IMG/VR virus record: IMGVR_UViG_3300045790_003108
Coordinates: 1-52,615 of that record
Length of the DNA: 52,615 nt
Direction: 5' to 3' (one strand)
From: a virus
Position numbers and translations under genes: made by a program. The notes under the pieces are model-generated. The model did no database searches, had not been told where the DNA came from, and saw only the letters and a program-made list of their open reading frames with translations. Positions 34,593 to 41,464 of this stretch are shown here, one piece after another (the stretch's first letter is position 1; each line of letters opens with the position of its first letter).

Positions 34593-35477
34593 TCACTCTC
34601 GCTCTGGCTCTTTAAAAAACGGCTTTAGATATTTCATGGTTTCACTCTTTATGTGGTCTGCATCTTCTCGACCCACAAGCCCTATAGATTGAAGAGCAGT
34701 CATAACCATGATTATATCTAGCATGAAAAAATGCATATTGAATATATCATCAGCATCTGAGTTTGCCCTAACAAAAATACCTATTGCGAGCAATCTTTCC
34801 ATCGAGCCTTTTAATGTAATCTCAATATCTCTCTCACTCATATCCGGCTTTAAATTTTTTAAAATGCGTGTATTTATTGGAGGATTACAACAGTCAAATG
34901 CCCGTTCTTTTGACTCTAATGTCAAGTTGCCCATTTCTACAGGGGTATTCTCTGGAAACGTTTTTCTATATAGCCGCCCATAAATAATAGTCACTCTTTC
35001 TTTATCAGTGCTTTTAATTACCCTAAATACACTTTTAGACGATTTAATTATTTGGTTCAAATGCTCTTGAAACTGCTTTGTATGCTCCATATAAAGCATA
35101 AAGTTCTCTTTCTTTAAAGATAGGTTTAGCTGTGATTCGTATCTTTCCGCCTGCTTTCGAGCAAGTAAAAGCTGCTCATTCGACAATTCCTGCTGGGCGC
35201 GTGCCAAACTTAATTGCTCACTGATTTGTAGGCTTCTTGTATATAATCCTATCAACGTAGTTGTAGTTACCATAAAAAGAAATGAACCAAATGGTACTGA
35301 GAAAGCTTTATCAACTTCTTTCCAATTACTTGGGTTAGTAACATCAAAGCTTATGTATTTACCAATACTAATCAGTTGGATTAATAATAAGGCGATGGGC
35401 ATCATCCACGTAAGATGAAACGAAACAGTAAACGCACGATCCCATTTTGAAGTTGGTAGTTGTATTGTCTTTTCCAT
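34593..35477 (-). CDS. Membrane protein with coiled coil, unknown function
   Basis: 294 aa. Two transmembrane helices near the N terminus (about 17-38 VSFHLTWMMPIALLLIQLI and about 60-80 FGSFLFMVTTTTLIGLY), a coiled coil (ISEQLSLARAQQELSNEQLL, about 84-125), then a soluble cytoplasmic helical domain. No family recognised. It follows the UmuD'-like gene by six bases and is followed by a terminator, so the two form a separate two-gene unit outside the lysis operon. This layout fits an accessory gene (moron), for instance in exclusion, but there is no direct evidence. Confidence 0.65.
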   Translation of the reverse strand: MEKTIQLPTSKWDRAFTVSFHLTWMMPIALLLIQLISIGKYISFDVTNPSNWKEVDKAFSVPFGSFLFMVTTTTLIGLYTRSLQISEQLSLARAQQELSNEQLLLARKQAERYESQLNLSLKKENFMLYMEHTKQFQEHLNQIIKSSKSVFRVIKSTDKERVTIIYGRLYRKTFPENTPVEMGNLTLESKERAFDCCNPPINTRILKNLKPDMSERDIEITLKGSMERLLAIGIFVRANSDADDIFNMHFFMLDIIMVMTALQSIGLVGREDADHIKSETMKYLKPFFKEPERE

Positions 35478-35483
35478 ATATCT

Positions 35484-35858
35484 CTACAATTTATCCTTAA
35501 TATTTCGGCGGAACATGCGAACAGACCGGCTTACTACTCCTTCCAAAGTGAACTCGTCACCATCTTTGAGTTTGTAAGGTTCGTATTCATCGCTCGCGGA
35601 CAATAATTGATTATTTCTAATGTCAGCAATTTTGCAAACAAACTGACCGTTTAATACAGCAACAACTACATCGCCTGGCTTTACGTCTAAGCTCCTATCA
35701 ATCAAAAGCACATCACCATCAAATATACCAATACCTTCCATTGAGCGACCGCTAGCAACGCCATAAAACGTAGCGTCTTTATTCTTTTCAAGCAAGCCAG
35801 TTAATCCATCTGGCAACTGTGCGTAATCGTTGGCTTTGTTAACGTTACTTTCCATCAT
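35484..35858 (-). CDS. UmuD'-like S24 protein (HumD-type)
   Basis: 124 aa. The S24 active site is present: Ser in SGRSM (residue 39) and Lys in FVCKI (residue 76), 37 apart as in UmuD (S60, K97). Also GIFDGDVLLIDRS and PGDVVVAVLNGQF, as UmuD. The segment carrying the Cys-Gly cleavage site of UmuD is missing, so the product resembles processed UmuD' directly, as phage P1 HumD does. No umuC-like gene is present. Strong GGAGGTGAG upstream of the ATG. It may form UmuD'2C with host UmuC, or regulate SOS; inferred. Confidence 0.78.
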   Translation of the reverse strand: MMESNVNKANDYAQLPDGLTGLLEKNKDATFYGVASGRSMEGIGIFDGDVLLIDRSLDVKPGDVVVAVLNGQFVCKIADIRNNQLLSASDEYEPYKLKDGDEFTLEGVVSRSVRMFRRNIKDKL

Positions 35859-35945
35859 TATTGCAACTCACCTCCATAAACTTTTTGAGTGCCTTTCGCT
35901 TAAGTCGTATTAAGAAAACTTAAACCTCATTTGTTCCTATTTAAA

Positions 35946-35974
35946 AGTATAAAGTGATGTTAAGCAATATGAAA
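35946..35974 (-). promoter_or_regulatory. Weak promoter for the HumD-like gene
   Basis: Minus strand TTTCAT, 17-base spacer, TATACT (35951-35946), about 90 bases before the start codon, flanked by TGTTC at 35981 and GGAACA at 35937 on the same strand. Good -10, poor -35, so it would need an activator or is regulated by the TGTTCC-binding factor. No LexA-type CTGT-N8-ACAG box was seen. Confidence 0.3.
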
Positions 35975-36126
35975 AAGAACATTGAGCCGATAAACAGGGC
36001 AAATCGTTATAATTCCCCTTCAATTGTTCCGCTAAAACAGAACATCAACTAAATATCAATAACTTACAACTTTGATTGTTCCGTCATTTGTTCCGCGTTG
36101 TTCACCCTAAATTTATCAATAAACAA

Positions 36127-36158
36127 TAAAAAACGCCCTTAATTAGATTAAGAGCGTT
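36127..36158 (-). terminator. Intrinsic terminator ending the early leftward operon
   Basis: Minus strand AACGCTCTTAAT, loop CTA, ATTAAGGGCGTT, TTTTTT; 12-bp stem with one mismatch. It lies about 100 bases after the last early gene and inside the TGTTCC array, separating early from the HumD/late segment. Confidence 0.88.
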
Positions 36159-36253
36159 ATTTTGTTCCGGCGTTGTCCCGTTATGTTCTTTAATGTTCCA
36201 CTAAATACTTATCTATGAGCATTGGATATTTAATTATTATCGCCGTCATTATC

Positions 36254-36811
36254 TTATTTGGTTTTATTAGCATGGGTTTTACCTGTATATAAATTATTGT
36301 AAGCGTCTACTAGCTCGGTTATTTTTGATTCTATTATATTAGGGTCCCCTTCCCCTTCAATAAGTGCGGTCATTAAATAGCAATTAACCTCTGTAAAGGC
36401 CCCTTTGCGTATTTCTTCTCTTGAGCCCATATAAGACTCGCAAAACCTATCAAAAACGGCTGTAATTTCATTTAAGGCGCTTTCTGCGTTATGTTTCTTT
36501 AGTATTCCAATGATCCCATATTCATCTACAGGTTGCTTATGAGTGTTTGGCTCTTCTGCCATAAACTCATAAAAGCCTTTAAAGCTTTCGTCAAGCTCCC
36601 AACTCATACAACACCCGCATGAATTAACAACCCTTTTAAATAACAGTTCTACAGTGTATGACTCGGCTTGCTCAAGTTCACGCCTTGCGGTAATGGGCTT
36701 TAAGTCTTCGGGGTCTTGCCAAATCACCTTGTAAAAGTCACCCATCCAATTTCTAGGGTCTGGTAATCCCTCTTTCATTTCTTCTATTTGCTCTTTGGTT
36801 GGTCGCTTCAT
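36254..36811 (-). CDS. Unrecognised 185-aa protein ending the early operon
   Basis: 185 aa from MKRPTKEQIEEMKEG, chosen because GGGAGG lies just upstream and the preceding stop is three bases away; the longer frame to 36916 runs through the repeat gene. Acidic, mostly helical, with a CGCC motif at about residue 68. No family recognised. It lies downstream of Q in the early operon and ends before the terminator at 36127. Confidence 0.65.
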   Translation of the reverse strand: MKRPTKEQIEEMKEGLPDPRNWMGDFYKVIWQDPEDLKPITARRELEQAESYTVELLFKRVVNSCGCCMSWELDESFKGFYEFMAEEPNTHKQPVDEYGIIGILKKHNAESALNEITAVFDRFCESYMGSREEIRKGAFTEVNCYLMTALIEGEGDPNIIESKITELVDAYNNLYTGKTHANKTK

Positions 36812-36812
36812 T

Positions 36813-37157
36813 TTATCGACCTCCCATAATATTGCCGTTCTTTGTAGTCGCATCGCCCTGGACGCTTCCACACATAATGTTGCCGTTCTTAGTTTCCACA
36901 TCACCGCTAACGTCATGGCATGAAATATTGCCGTTTTTAGTGGTTGCTGTGCCGGCTGTTCCGTTTACTGTTATATCAGCATCTTCGGTCATTATGTTTT
37001 CAACGTTGCCTTCTATGACAATGTTTATGGTTTTTTCTTCGATAGTGTCTAAATCTTTTATATCAACACCACCAATAGTAACTTTGTTATTGCTTATACA
37101 CACACTGCCACGGCCTGAGTGTGTAATTGTTTTGCCGTTTATTGTTATCTTGTTCAT
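36813..37157 (-). CDS. Beta-solenoid-type repeat protein of the early operon
   Basis: 114 aa. After an N-terminal strand region (INGKTITHSGRGSVCISNNK) the C-terminal half repeats a unit of the form VxGDxxTKNGNIxC three to four times (KNGNISCHDVSGDVETKNGN, then IMCGSVQGDATTKNGNIMGG). Such short G-N-I strands stack as a right-handed or left-handed beta helix. Similar proteins occur in many enterobacterial prophages, with unknown role. It overlaps none but is tightly packed with neighbours, 2 bases after the 80-aa gene. Confidence 0.65.
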   Translation of the reverse strand: MNKITINGKTITHSGRGSVCISNNKVTIGGVDIKDLDTIEEKTINIVIEGNVENIMTEDADITVNGTAGTATTKNGNISCHDVSGDVETKNGNIMCGSVQGDATTKNGNIMGGR

Positions 37158-37159
37158 GC

Positions 37160-37402
37160 TTATCTCGCTCTTGCTTTAGCGTATTTGCTTATGTTCATGC
37201 TTTCTACAATCCACGTATCAACACCAAATATTCTACGCCTAACAAATGTCACTGTGCTTTGGTCTAAATACGTTGTCTTGCCTGCGCTGCTAACTGATGG
37301 TTCAAGTATGTTATGCAATATGACCTGTATGCTGTTATACCTAAACGTTTCGGGGTCCGGCAATCTTGAAACCGCATTAGCTAACTCAACTGCCGTTATC
37401 AT
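37160..37402 (-). CDS. Small unrecognised protein after Q
   Basis: 80 aa, starting by ATGA overlap with the Q-like gene stop. Alpha/beta pattern with DQSTVTFVRRRIFGVDTWIV in the second half. No family recognised. Its coupling with Q suggests co-regulation with it. Confidence 0.62.
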   Translation of the reverse strand: MITAVELANAVSRLPDPETFRYNSIQVILHNILEPSVSSAGKTTYLDQSTVTFVRRRIFGVDTWIVESMNISKYAKARAR

Positions 37403-37962
37403 GCTGCTTCATCCCCCATCTTTAAGCGTATGTTTTTAAAGATGGCGCTTTCCCATTCCGATATAAGCCTAAGCAATTCCTTTGTTACTTCATCATGCGC
37501 ACTTGAATAGCTTTTATGTCCGATGCCTATAATCTTGCATCTACTGCGATTAGATAAAGGCTTGCGTCCGGTGCCGTGGCATTTAGTGCATATCAAAGCG
37601 TCTAGGTTGGTGGCCTTTTGCCCTGGAGCTAAACCGCTACCATCACATTCACCGCAAACAGGCTGAACAAACTCATAAACGGATGCCAGTACAATGCCGT
37701 TAAGCGTTTCTGGCTTTATTTTGTATTGGCGTATCTTAACAAACAGCGTTATGTGCATAGTAAGCGAGCGTACAACACGATTAAGTCTTGTTTCCTCGCC
37801 TACATAGCGAAAGTAAGCCCAATTGGTCGGGCAAGATGGTAAGCCGGCTAAAGCATGTGCTGCTGTTCGCCAATCAATAACGTCTTGCCCACTACCACCA
37901 AACGTGCCAGTGAGATTAAGTGTTTTAGTTGTAAGCTTTGCAAGTAGCTTAATTGGTTGCAT
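37399..37962 (-). CDS. Q: Late antiterminator Q-like protein with Zn ribbon
   Basis: 187 aa. N-terminal FGGSGQDVIDWRTAAHALAG and later CGECDGSGLAPGQK...CTKCHGTGRKP form two C-x-x-C pairs near residues 113-138, as in the zinc-containing 82/21-type Q families (DnaJ-like C-x-x-C-x-G-x-G pattern). The C-terminal helical part follows. Its position at the end of the early operon and before lysis genes is that of Q. It should load at the late promoter and read through the terminators before lysis and those inside the late operon. Confidence 0.75.
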   Translation of the reverse strand: MQPIKLLAKLTTKTLNLTGTFGGSGQDVIDWRTAAHALAGLPSCPTNWAYFRYVGEETRLNRVVRSLTMHITLFVKIRQYKIKPETLNGIVLASVYEFVQPVCGECDGSGLAPGQKATNLDALICTKCHGTGRKPLSNRSRCKIIGIGHKSYSSAHDEVTKELLRLISEWESAIFKNIRLKMGDEAA

Positions 37963-37963
37963 A

Positions 37964-38158
37964 TTATCTCACCCCCATACGTTTAAATATAGCAATAACT
38001 TCGCTGTGAGCCTTAAAATCTGCGGGTTTAGCAAGTAAACCTTCAAGCGCTAAACACGGCCAAGATAAATCAAAAGTTTCAATTCCACCTCGCTTTAGCA
38101 TCCACCCGTAAACATGCTGTGCGTGAGTCATTCTTAGCTTTAATGGTTTATCATCCAT
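37964..38158 (-). CDS. Small unrecognised protein between RusA and Q
   Basis: 64 aa, starting MDDKPLKLRMTHAQHVYGWM, with two short helices and a W/F-containing middle. No family recognised. Packed between the RusA and Q genes, with 2-base and 1-base gaps. Confidence 0.62.
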   Translation of the reverse strand: MDDKPLKLRMTHAQHVYGWMLKRGGIETFDLSWPCLALEGLLAKPADFKAHSEVIAIFKRMGVR

Positions 38159-38160
38159 TA

Positions 38161-38532
38161 TTAAATTTCCTCAATGCTTAGCGTTACCTTGCCGCCTTTA
38201 ACTATTCCGCAATGGATCATGCGATAGTCTTTTATTTGCGTATCATCTAAGTAAACGCCAGCTTTTTGCAGTGAATCAAAAAGCGACTTACATAAGTTGT
38301 CTATATCTCTGCGGCGATTATCTGGCACATAAATGTTGACGGTCATTTTTATATCGCCAGCTAATTTTTTATTGGCCTTTTGCTCTCTCACTAACCAAAA
38401 TACATGCTCTGAAAACACCTTTCCTTGGTCGCTTACACGCGTAACTACTCGGCTTTTACCGGCTACGCGCTTTACAGATGATTTCCAATAGTGGTTAACT
38501 GTTGGTGGGTACGGCAAAGTTAAGTTAATCAT
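38161..38532 (-). CDS. rusA: RusA-family Holliday junction resolvase
   Basis: 123 aa. Starts INLTLPYPPTVNHYWKSS (the canonical RusA opening), then YVPDNRRRDIDNLCKSLFDSL with the metal-binding Asp pair and YLDDTQIKDY. Length, motif order and context (NinB, DUF1364, Q) match RusA of lambdoid phages. It cleaves Holliday junctions made in recombination. Overlaps the DUF1364 gene by four bases. Confidence 0.92.
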   Translation of the reverse strand: MINLTLPYPPTVNHYWKSSVKRVAGKSRVVTRVSDQGKVFSEHVFWLVREQKANKKLAGDIKMTVNIYVPDNRRRDIDNLCKSLFDSLQKAGVYLDDTQIKDYRMIHCGIVKGGKVTLSIEEI

Positions 38533-38831
38533 TTAGCCACCTTTATCAATTCTTGCTCGAGTAAAAGCTTTTGCGTTCTAACCATGCCCTCGTAAGCGTA
38601 AACAAGTATCTCGCTTGCGCTGCCTTGGCGTACACGCCTATCAATTACATCGTGACACGCTGAACATGCGTAAGTTGCGTGAATATCATCGCACTTCTGC
38701 CCCATGCCTGAACCCTTGCCAACATGAGCAAGTACAACTGTTTCGGGGTTGCGGTTGCATACGCCAGGCATACGCACTTGGCATTGCTGGCCGCGTGCAC
38801 TATTGCGTATTTTTTTACTAATGAGCGACAT
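38529..38831 (-). CDS. DUF1364-type nuclease-like protein of the nin region
   Basis: 100 aa. The protein begins LISKKIRNSARGQQCQVRMP and has CNRNPETVVLAHVGKGSGMG, then DDIHATYACSACHDVIDRRV. Two C-x-x-C/H pairs with His are consistent with an HNH-like (zinc) nuclease fold, the DUF1364 family found in lambdoid nin regions next to RusA. Probably acts in recombination; activity not shown. Confidence 0.75.
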   Translation of the reverse strand: MSLISKKIRNSARGQQCQVRMPGVCNRNPETVVLAHVGKGSGMGQKCDDIHATYACSACHDVIDRRVRQGSASEILVYAYEGMVRTQKLLLEQELIKVAK

Positions 38832-38833
38832 TG

Positions 38834-39568
38834 TTAGGCGGCTTTTCTAATTTCTACTAATACAGTAGCTATATTAGTTCCGCTTTCCTTAAACTCGCCT
38901 GTTTTTATGTCTGTTACTATTGCACCGACAGAATCTAACCACTCCCTAAATGCTACTTGCTTTTTCTGCGAGCCATTAATCCAGCTTTTACACATGATAG
39001 AAACCAACAAACCATCACCGCCTAGAAACTTATACATATGCAAAACATGATCAATATCTTGGTTTTTTGTAAAAGGTGGATTGGCAACTATTCTTTCGTA
39101 TTTTATGTGATCTTCTGGTTTAACTTTTAAAAAATCCGTCGGTATTAAATCCATGTCGTATTTTCTGTTTAACACTTTTATGTTTTCGGGCATCAATTCA
39201 ATCATGCTAGTGTGCGCGCCTATCTCAGCTATTGCGTCTACAATAGCCCCCTGTCCTGCGCTTGGCTCTAAAACGGTCATATCACAAGTAATACACGCCC
39301 TCTTAATTATCAAATCAACAACCGCTTTAGGTGTAGGGAAAAACTGAAACTTTTTCTTGTCGTTTATAGCTTCACCGCCAACCAATCTATCCTTTACGTT
39401 CTGTGCATCATCAGTAAATAAAAAGCCACATTTCTTATATTTACCTCCTGCCAATGTCAGCGCCTTTTTTACTGCTGGGTAATTGGCAAACTGCTCATCG
39501 GTTGGTAACTCCAATCTATTGCCGTTTACTATCATTTTATTTATAGAGTTAATTAATTCTGTAGTCAT
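38834..39568 (-). CDS. Class I SAM-dependent DNA methyltransferase
   Basis: 244 aa. Motif I (VLEPSAGQGAIVDAIA, near residue 95), motif II (SMIELMPENIKVL) and motif IV NPPF (IVANPPFTKNQDIDHVLHMY) mark an N6-adenine (or N4-cytosine) methyltransferase with gamma-type order. The target recognition part is short. A long N-terminal region (about 1-75) is unusual. No restriction partner is seen, so self-protection or antirestriction is possible. Upstream is a 121-bp gap with an attC-like half and a promoter-like TTGACA-17-TAAAAT that overlaps the start codon. Confidence 0.78.
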   Translation of the reverse strand: MTTELINSINKMIVNGNRLELPTDEQFANYPAVKKALTLAGGKYKKCGFLFTDDAQNVKDRLVGGEAINDKKKFQFFPTPKAVVDLIIKRACITCDMTVLEPSAGQGAIVDAIAEIGAHTSMIELMPENIKVLNRKYDMDLIPTDFLKVKPEDHIKYERIVANPPFTKNQDIDHVLHMYKFLGGDGLLVSIMCKSWINGSQKKQVAFREWLDSVGAIVTDIKTGEFKESGTNIATVLVEIRKAA

Positions 39569-39603
39569 TTTATTTTTTCTCTCTCAGTAAGTGTCAAGCA
39601 TCC

Positions 39604-39641
39604 GCCTAACAACAATTTCAAACGGACTGCCAACAGTTGGC
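39604..39641. other. attC-like half site (superintegron-like)
   Basis: Within the gap 39569-39689 the plus strand reads GCCTAAC (RYYYAAC), AACAATTTCAAACGGACTGC, CAACAGTTGGC. This is the same order and nearly the same spacing as the 5' half of Vibrio-type attC sites (TAACAA...TCAA..GGACTG.CAAC..TGGC). The matching 3' half with GTTRRRY is not visible. It could be a relic of a gene cassette or a chance hairpin; the sequence GCCAACAGTTGGC is itself palindromic. Confidence 0.35.
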
Positions 39642-39689
39642 TAACCCCGCTCCTCGCATTTGCGCCAACTTTATGTCAACGCGCTTAAA

Positions 39690-40133
39690 TTAAGGGTTTG
39701 CATCCCCATAAATCGCCAAGGTGTATAAATCATCTGGTTGCGGTAGCAAAAGCTCTAAGTATTCAGCGCAGTATTGCTCTAACCAATTTAGATACTCGCA
39801 AAACTCTTTTGTGTTTAGCTTGCGCGTTCGCTTGCGCACGATAATTGGTTCCTCGTTGCCGGCTTGAATAACTTTTACACCAAACTTTCTACGCACAAAT
39901 ACTTCGTGTACGTCCTCTGAGCTATTTTCTTGCCCGTAGTGCTCACGAAAATAATCAGCAATTATCTGGTTCCACATCCAAAGCAGTCTGTTTTGAGCTA
40001 AAGAGCGCTTAGCCTTATGCTCTTTAAACTCAATGACAACGTTTTTGCCTTGCTTTAAAAGCGCCCTTACCGCCTGCCCTATTTGGGGCATGAAGTATTG
40101 GGCGTTAGTAGTGGTCACTACTTTCTTTGCCAT
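39690..40133 (-). CDS. ninB: NinB recombination protein
   Basis: 147 aa. The features of NinB/Orf are visible: KVVIEFKEHKAKRSLAQNRLLWMWNQI, then HEVFVRRKFGVKVI and ELNTKEFCEYLNWLEQYCAE-type helix. NinB is a lambdoid ssDNA-associated recombination mediator that can substitute for host RecFOR with lambda Red. Placed before the methyltransferase and after small early genes. Overlaps the 105-aa gene by one base. Confidence 0.88.
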   Translation of the reverse strand: MAKKVVTTTNAQYFMPQIGQAVRALLKQGKNVVIEFKEHKAKRSLAQNRLLWMWNQIIADYFREHYGQENSSEDVHEVFVRRKFGVKVIQAGNEEPIIVRKRTRKLNTKEFCEYLNWLEQYCAEYLELLLPQPDDLYTLAIYGDANP

Positions 40134-40450
40134 TACGCGGCCTTATCTGCTTTTTTAGCTGGTTCGGCCTTTGCCTCGCTCTCTTGCGCTGCTACCGCTT
40201 CTTTTTGTGCTTGCACTAAAATGTGTGCGCCAATTGATATAAGCGCGTCACGCACCTGGCGGTCTAAGCAGTATTTTTCAGCTAGTACGGCTGTGCACTT
40301 GGTTAAGTTAGAAAATGCTGCGTCATGGTTTACCGCTGCGCCGTCCTGAATTGCTTTTGTAGCCTGCGCTTTTGAATTTGAGATAAACCCATCACAAAAA
40401 ACCTCGCCGGCTGGTGATAACTGAGTAAGTGTGCTTTTTTTGATAGTCAT
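40133..40450 (-). CDS. Small unrecognised early protein (105 aa)
   Basis: 105 aa with an N-terminal mixed part (LTQLSPAGEVFCDGFISNSK) and a helical Ala/Glu/Lys-rich C-terminal tail (AQKEAVAAQESEAKAEPAKK), which looks disordered. It lies between the 143-aa protein and NinB with one-base overlap to NinB. No family recognised. Confidence 0.6.
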   Translation of the reverse strand: MTIKKSTLTQLSPAGEVFCDGFISNSKAQATKAIQDGAAVNHDAAFSNLTKCTAVLAEKYCLDRQVRDALISIGAHILVQAQKEAVAAQESEAKAEPAKKADKAA

Positions 40451-40459
40451 AATTAGCTC

Positions 40460-40891
40460 CTAAGCTGTTTTTCTTGCATTGTTGAATGTTTTTTCTAGTT
40501 GCTCATTAAGTGAGAAACCTTGATTCGCCGGCACCTTCTTTGATGTGAAGTTGCCAGGGCTCGCTTTAACGTCTTGCATACGATTGGCCGCTTGCCTGTT
40601 TTGGCTGTGCGACTTGTTACGCTGTGCATGTTTGTTTTTTGCGGCCTCTTTTTGGTCCTTGATGTACTGCGGTACGCTATCAACGCCACACGCTTTAGCT
40701 GCTTTTGCCATTGCGCGATTAGCTTCTGCTGTTGCAAAGCCTAATTGCTTTGGTGTCGGGTTTTTAATTCCGTCCAAGGCTGCGGCCTTTGCTTGTTGCG
40801 CGTCTGCTAAAGCGGCTTGATAGTGAACGCCTAAAATTTCTTTTAGCGCTCGAATAAATTCTTTTTGATCTTGCTCGTATGATTTAGCCAT
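40460..40891 (-). CDS. Small basic unrecognised early protein (143 aa)
   Basis: 143 aa, basic, Ala/Gln/Asn/Lys-rich: helical N-terminal half and a flexible KHAQRNKSHSQNRQAANRMQ stretch. No known fold recognised. It starts three bases after the P-like gene and precedes NinB genes. It could bind nucleic acid because of charge, but this is a guess. Confidence 0.58.
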   Translation of the reverse strand: MAKSYEQDQKEFIRALKEILGVHYQAALADAQQAKAAALDGIKNPTPKQLGFATAEANRAMAKAAKACGVDSVPQYIKDQKEAAKNKHAQRNKSHSQNRQAANRMQDVKASPGNFTSKKVPANQGFSLNEQLEKTFNNARKTA

Positions 40892-40894
40892 GGC

Positions 40895-41464
40895 TTAACC
40901 TACGTACTTCAAGTAAGCCGGTGGCTCGTTAAACTCGATTTTTAGCGGTATCGGACTTAACTCATTCTTGCCGTACTTATCAGCAAGTTTTGTATATCGG
41001 TCCTTAGCCATCTTTTGCCATGAGCTATCCGCTAGCGTTGCGCGAGCTGCTGCGATTTGCTGGTTAAGCCAATAAACTAAAGGCTCCGACCATTCTTTAT
41101 CCTTGCCGTAATTTTTAATGCGCTGCTCGTTCATTTCAGCAATGCACTGTTCTAGCGTTGGCATTCCGCGTGCCTGTAAGCATAAAATTTTAAATTCGAT
41201 AGGATTTGGTGCGTGTCGTTCCGTTGCTGATCTTAATCGGGCAGCATCAAGCGCCATGCGAACGTGCTTAGCAACGATGCCCATACCGTAAAGCTGGCTA
41301 GCGTACTCATTTGCAAATAACGCTAGGTTACCGCGCCAATTAAAATCGCTGTTTGGGTAGTAAGCTTTAAGTCCTGGTAACACTTCGTCACCAATGATTT
41401 TAATAAGCACGCTGTTTGCTTGTGGCTTATCGCCATGCTGGATTGTTGGTAACTGGTTATTCAT
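40895..41464 (-). CDS. Replication protein P-like (helicase loader)
   Basis: 189 aa, from the ATG overlapping the O-like stop (TGATG). It shows the P-type layout: ALFANEYASQLYGMGIVAKHVRMALDAARL (P family helical region), then PIEFKILCLQARGMPTLEQC and EWSEPLVYWLNQQI. Family Pfam Phage_P (lambda P) is the best fit. Role: loads host DnaB onto the O-bound origin. Directly downstream of the O-like gene as in lambda. Confidence 0.8.
   Translation of the reverse strand: MNNQLPTIQHGDKPQANSVLIKIIGDEVLPGLKAYYPNSDFNWRGNLALFANEYASQLYGMGIVAKHVRMALDAARLRSATERHAPNPIEFKILCLQARGMPTLEQCIAEMNEQRIKNYGKDKEWSEPLVYWLNQQIAAARATLADSSWQKMAKDRYTKLADKYGKNELSPIPLKIEFNEPPAYLKYVG

Larger units (their letters stand above)
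35932..36199. repeat. Phased TGTTCC repeat array in a 395-bp noncoding region
   Basis: TGTTCC or near copies (plus strand) start at 35932, 36025, 36077, 36089, 36099, 36163, 36174 (TGTCCC), 36184 and 36194, with inverted GAACA at 35977 and 36040. Spacings of 12, 10, 11, 10 and 10 put many copies on one DNA face. The pair 36025/36040 forms TGTTC-N10-GAACA. The region 35859-36253 holds no gene; besides this array it has a terminator and a possible promoter. Ligand unknown. Confidence 0.75.

Noticed and set aside
36812-36916. N-terminal extension of the 185-aa gene (to 220 aa)
   Set aside because: It is the out-of-frame reading of the repeat gene; a strong GGGAGG site and a clean ATG at 36811 give the better start.
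39569-39598. TTGACA-17-TAAAAT promoter on the minus strand before the methyltransferase
   Set aside because: The -10 overlaps the start codon, so a transcript from it could not use this ATG; kept only as a comment in the gene entry.
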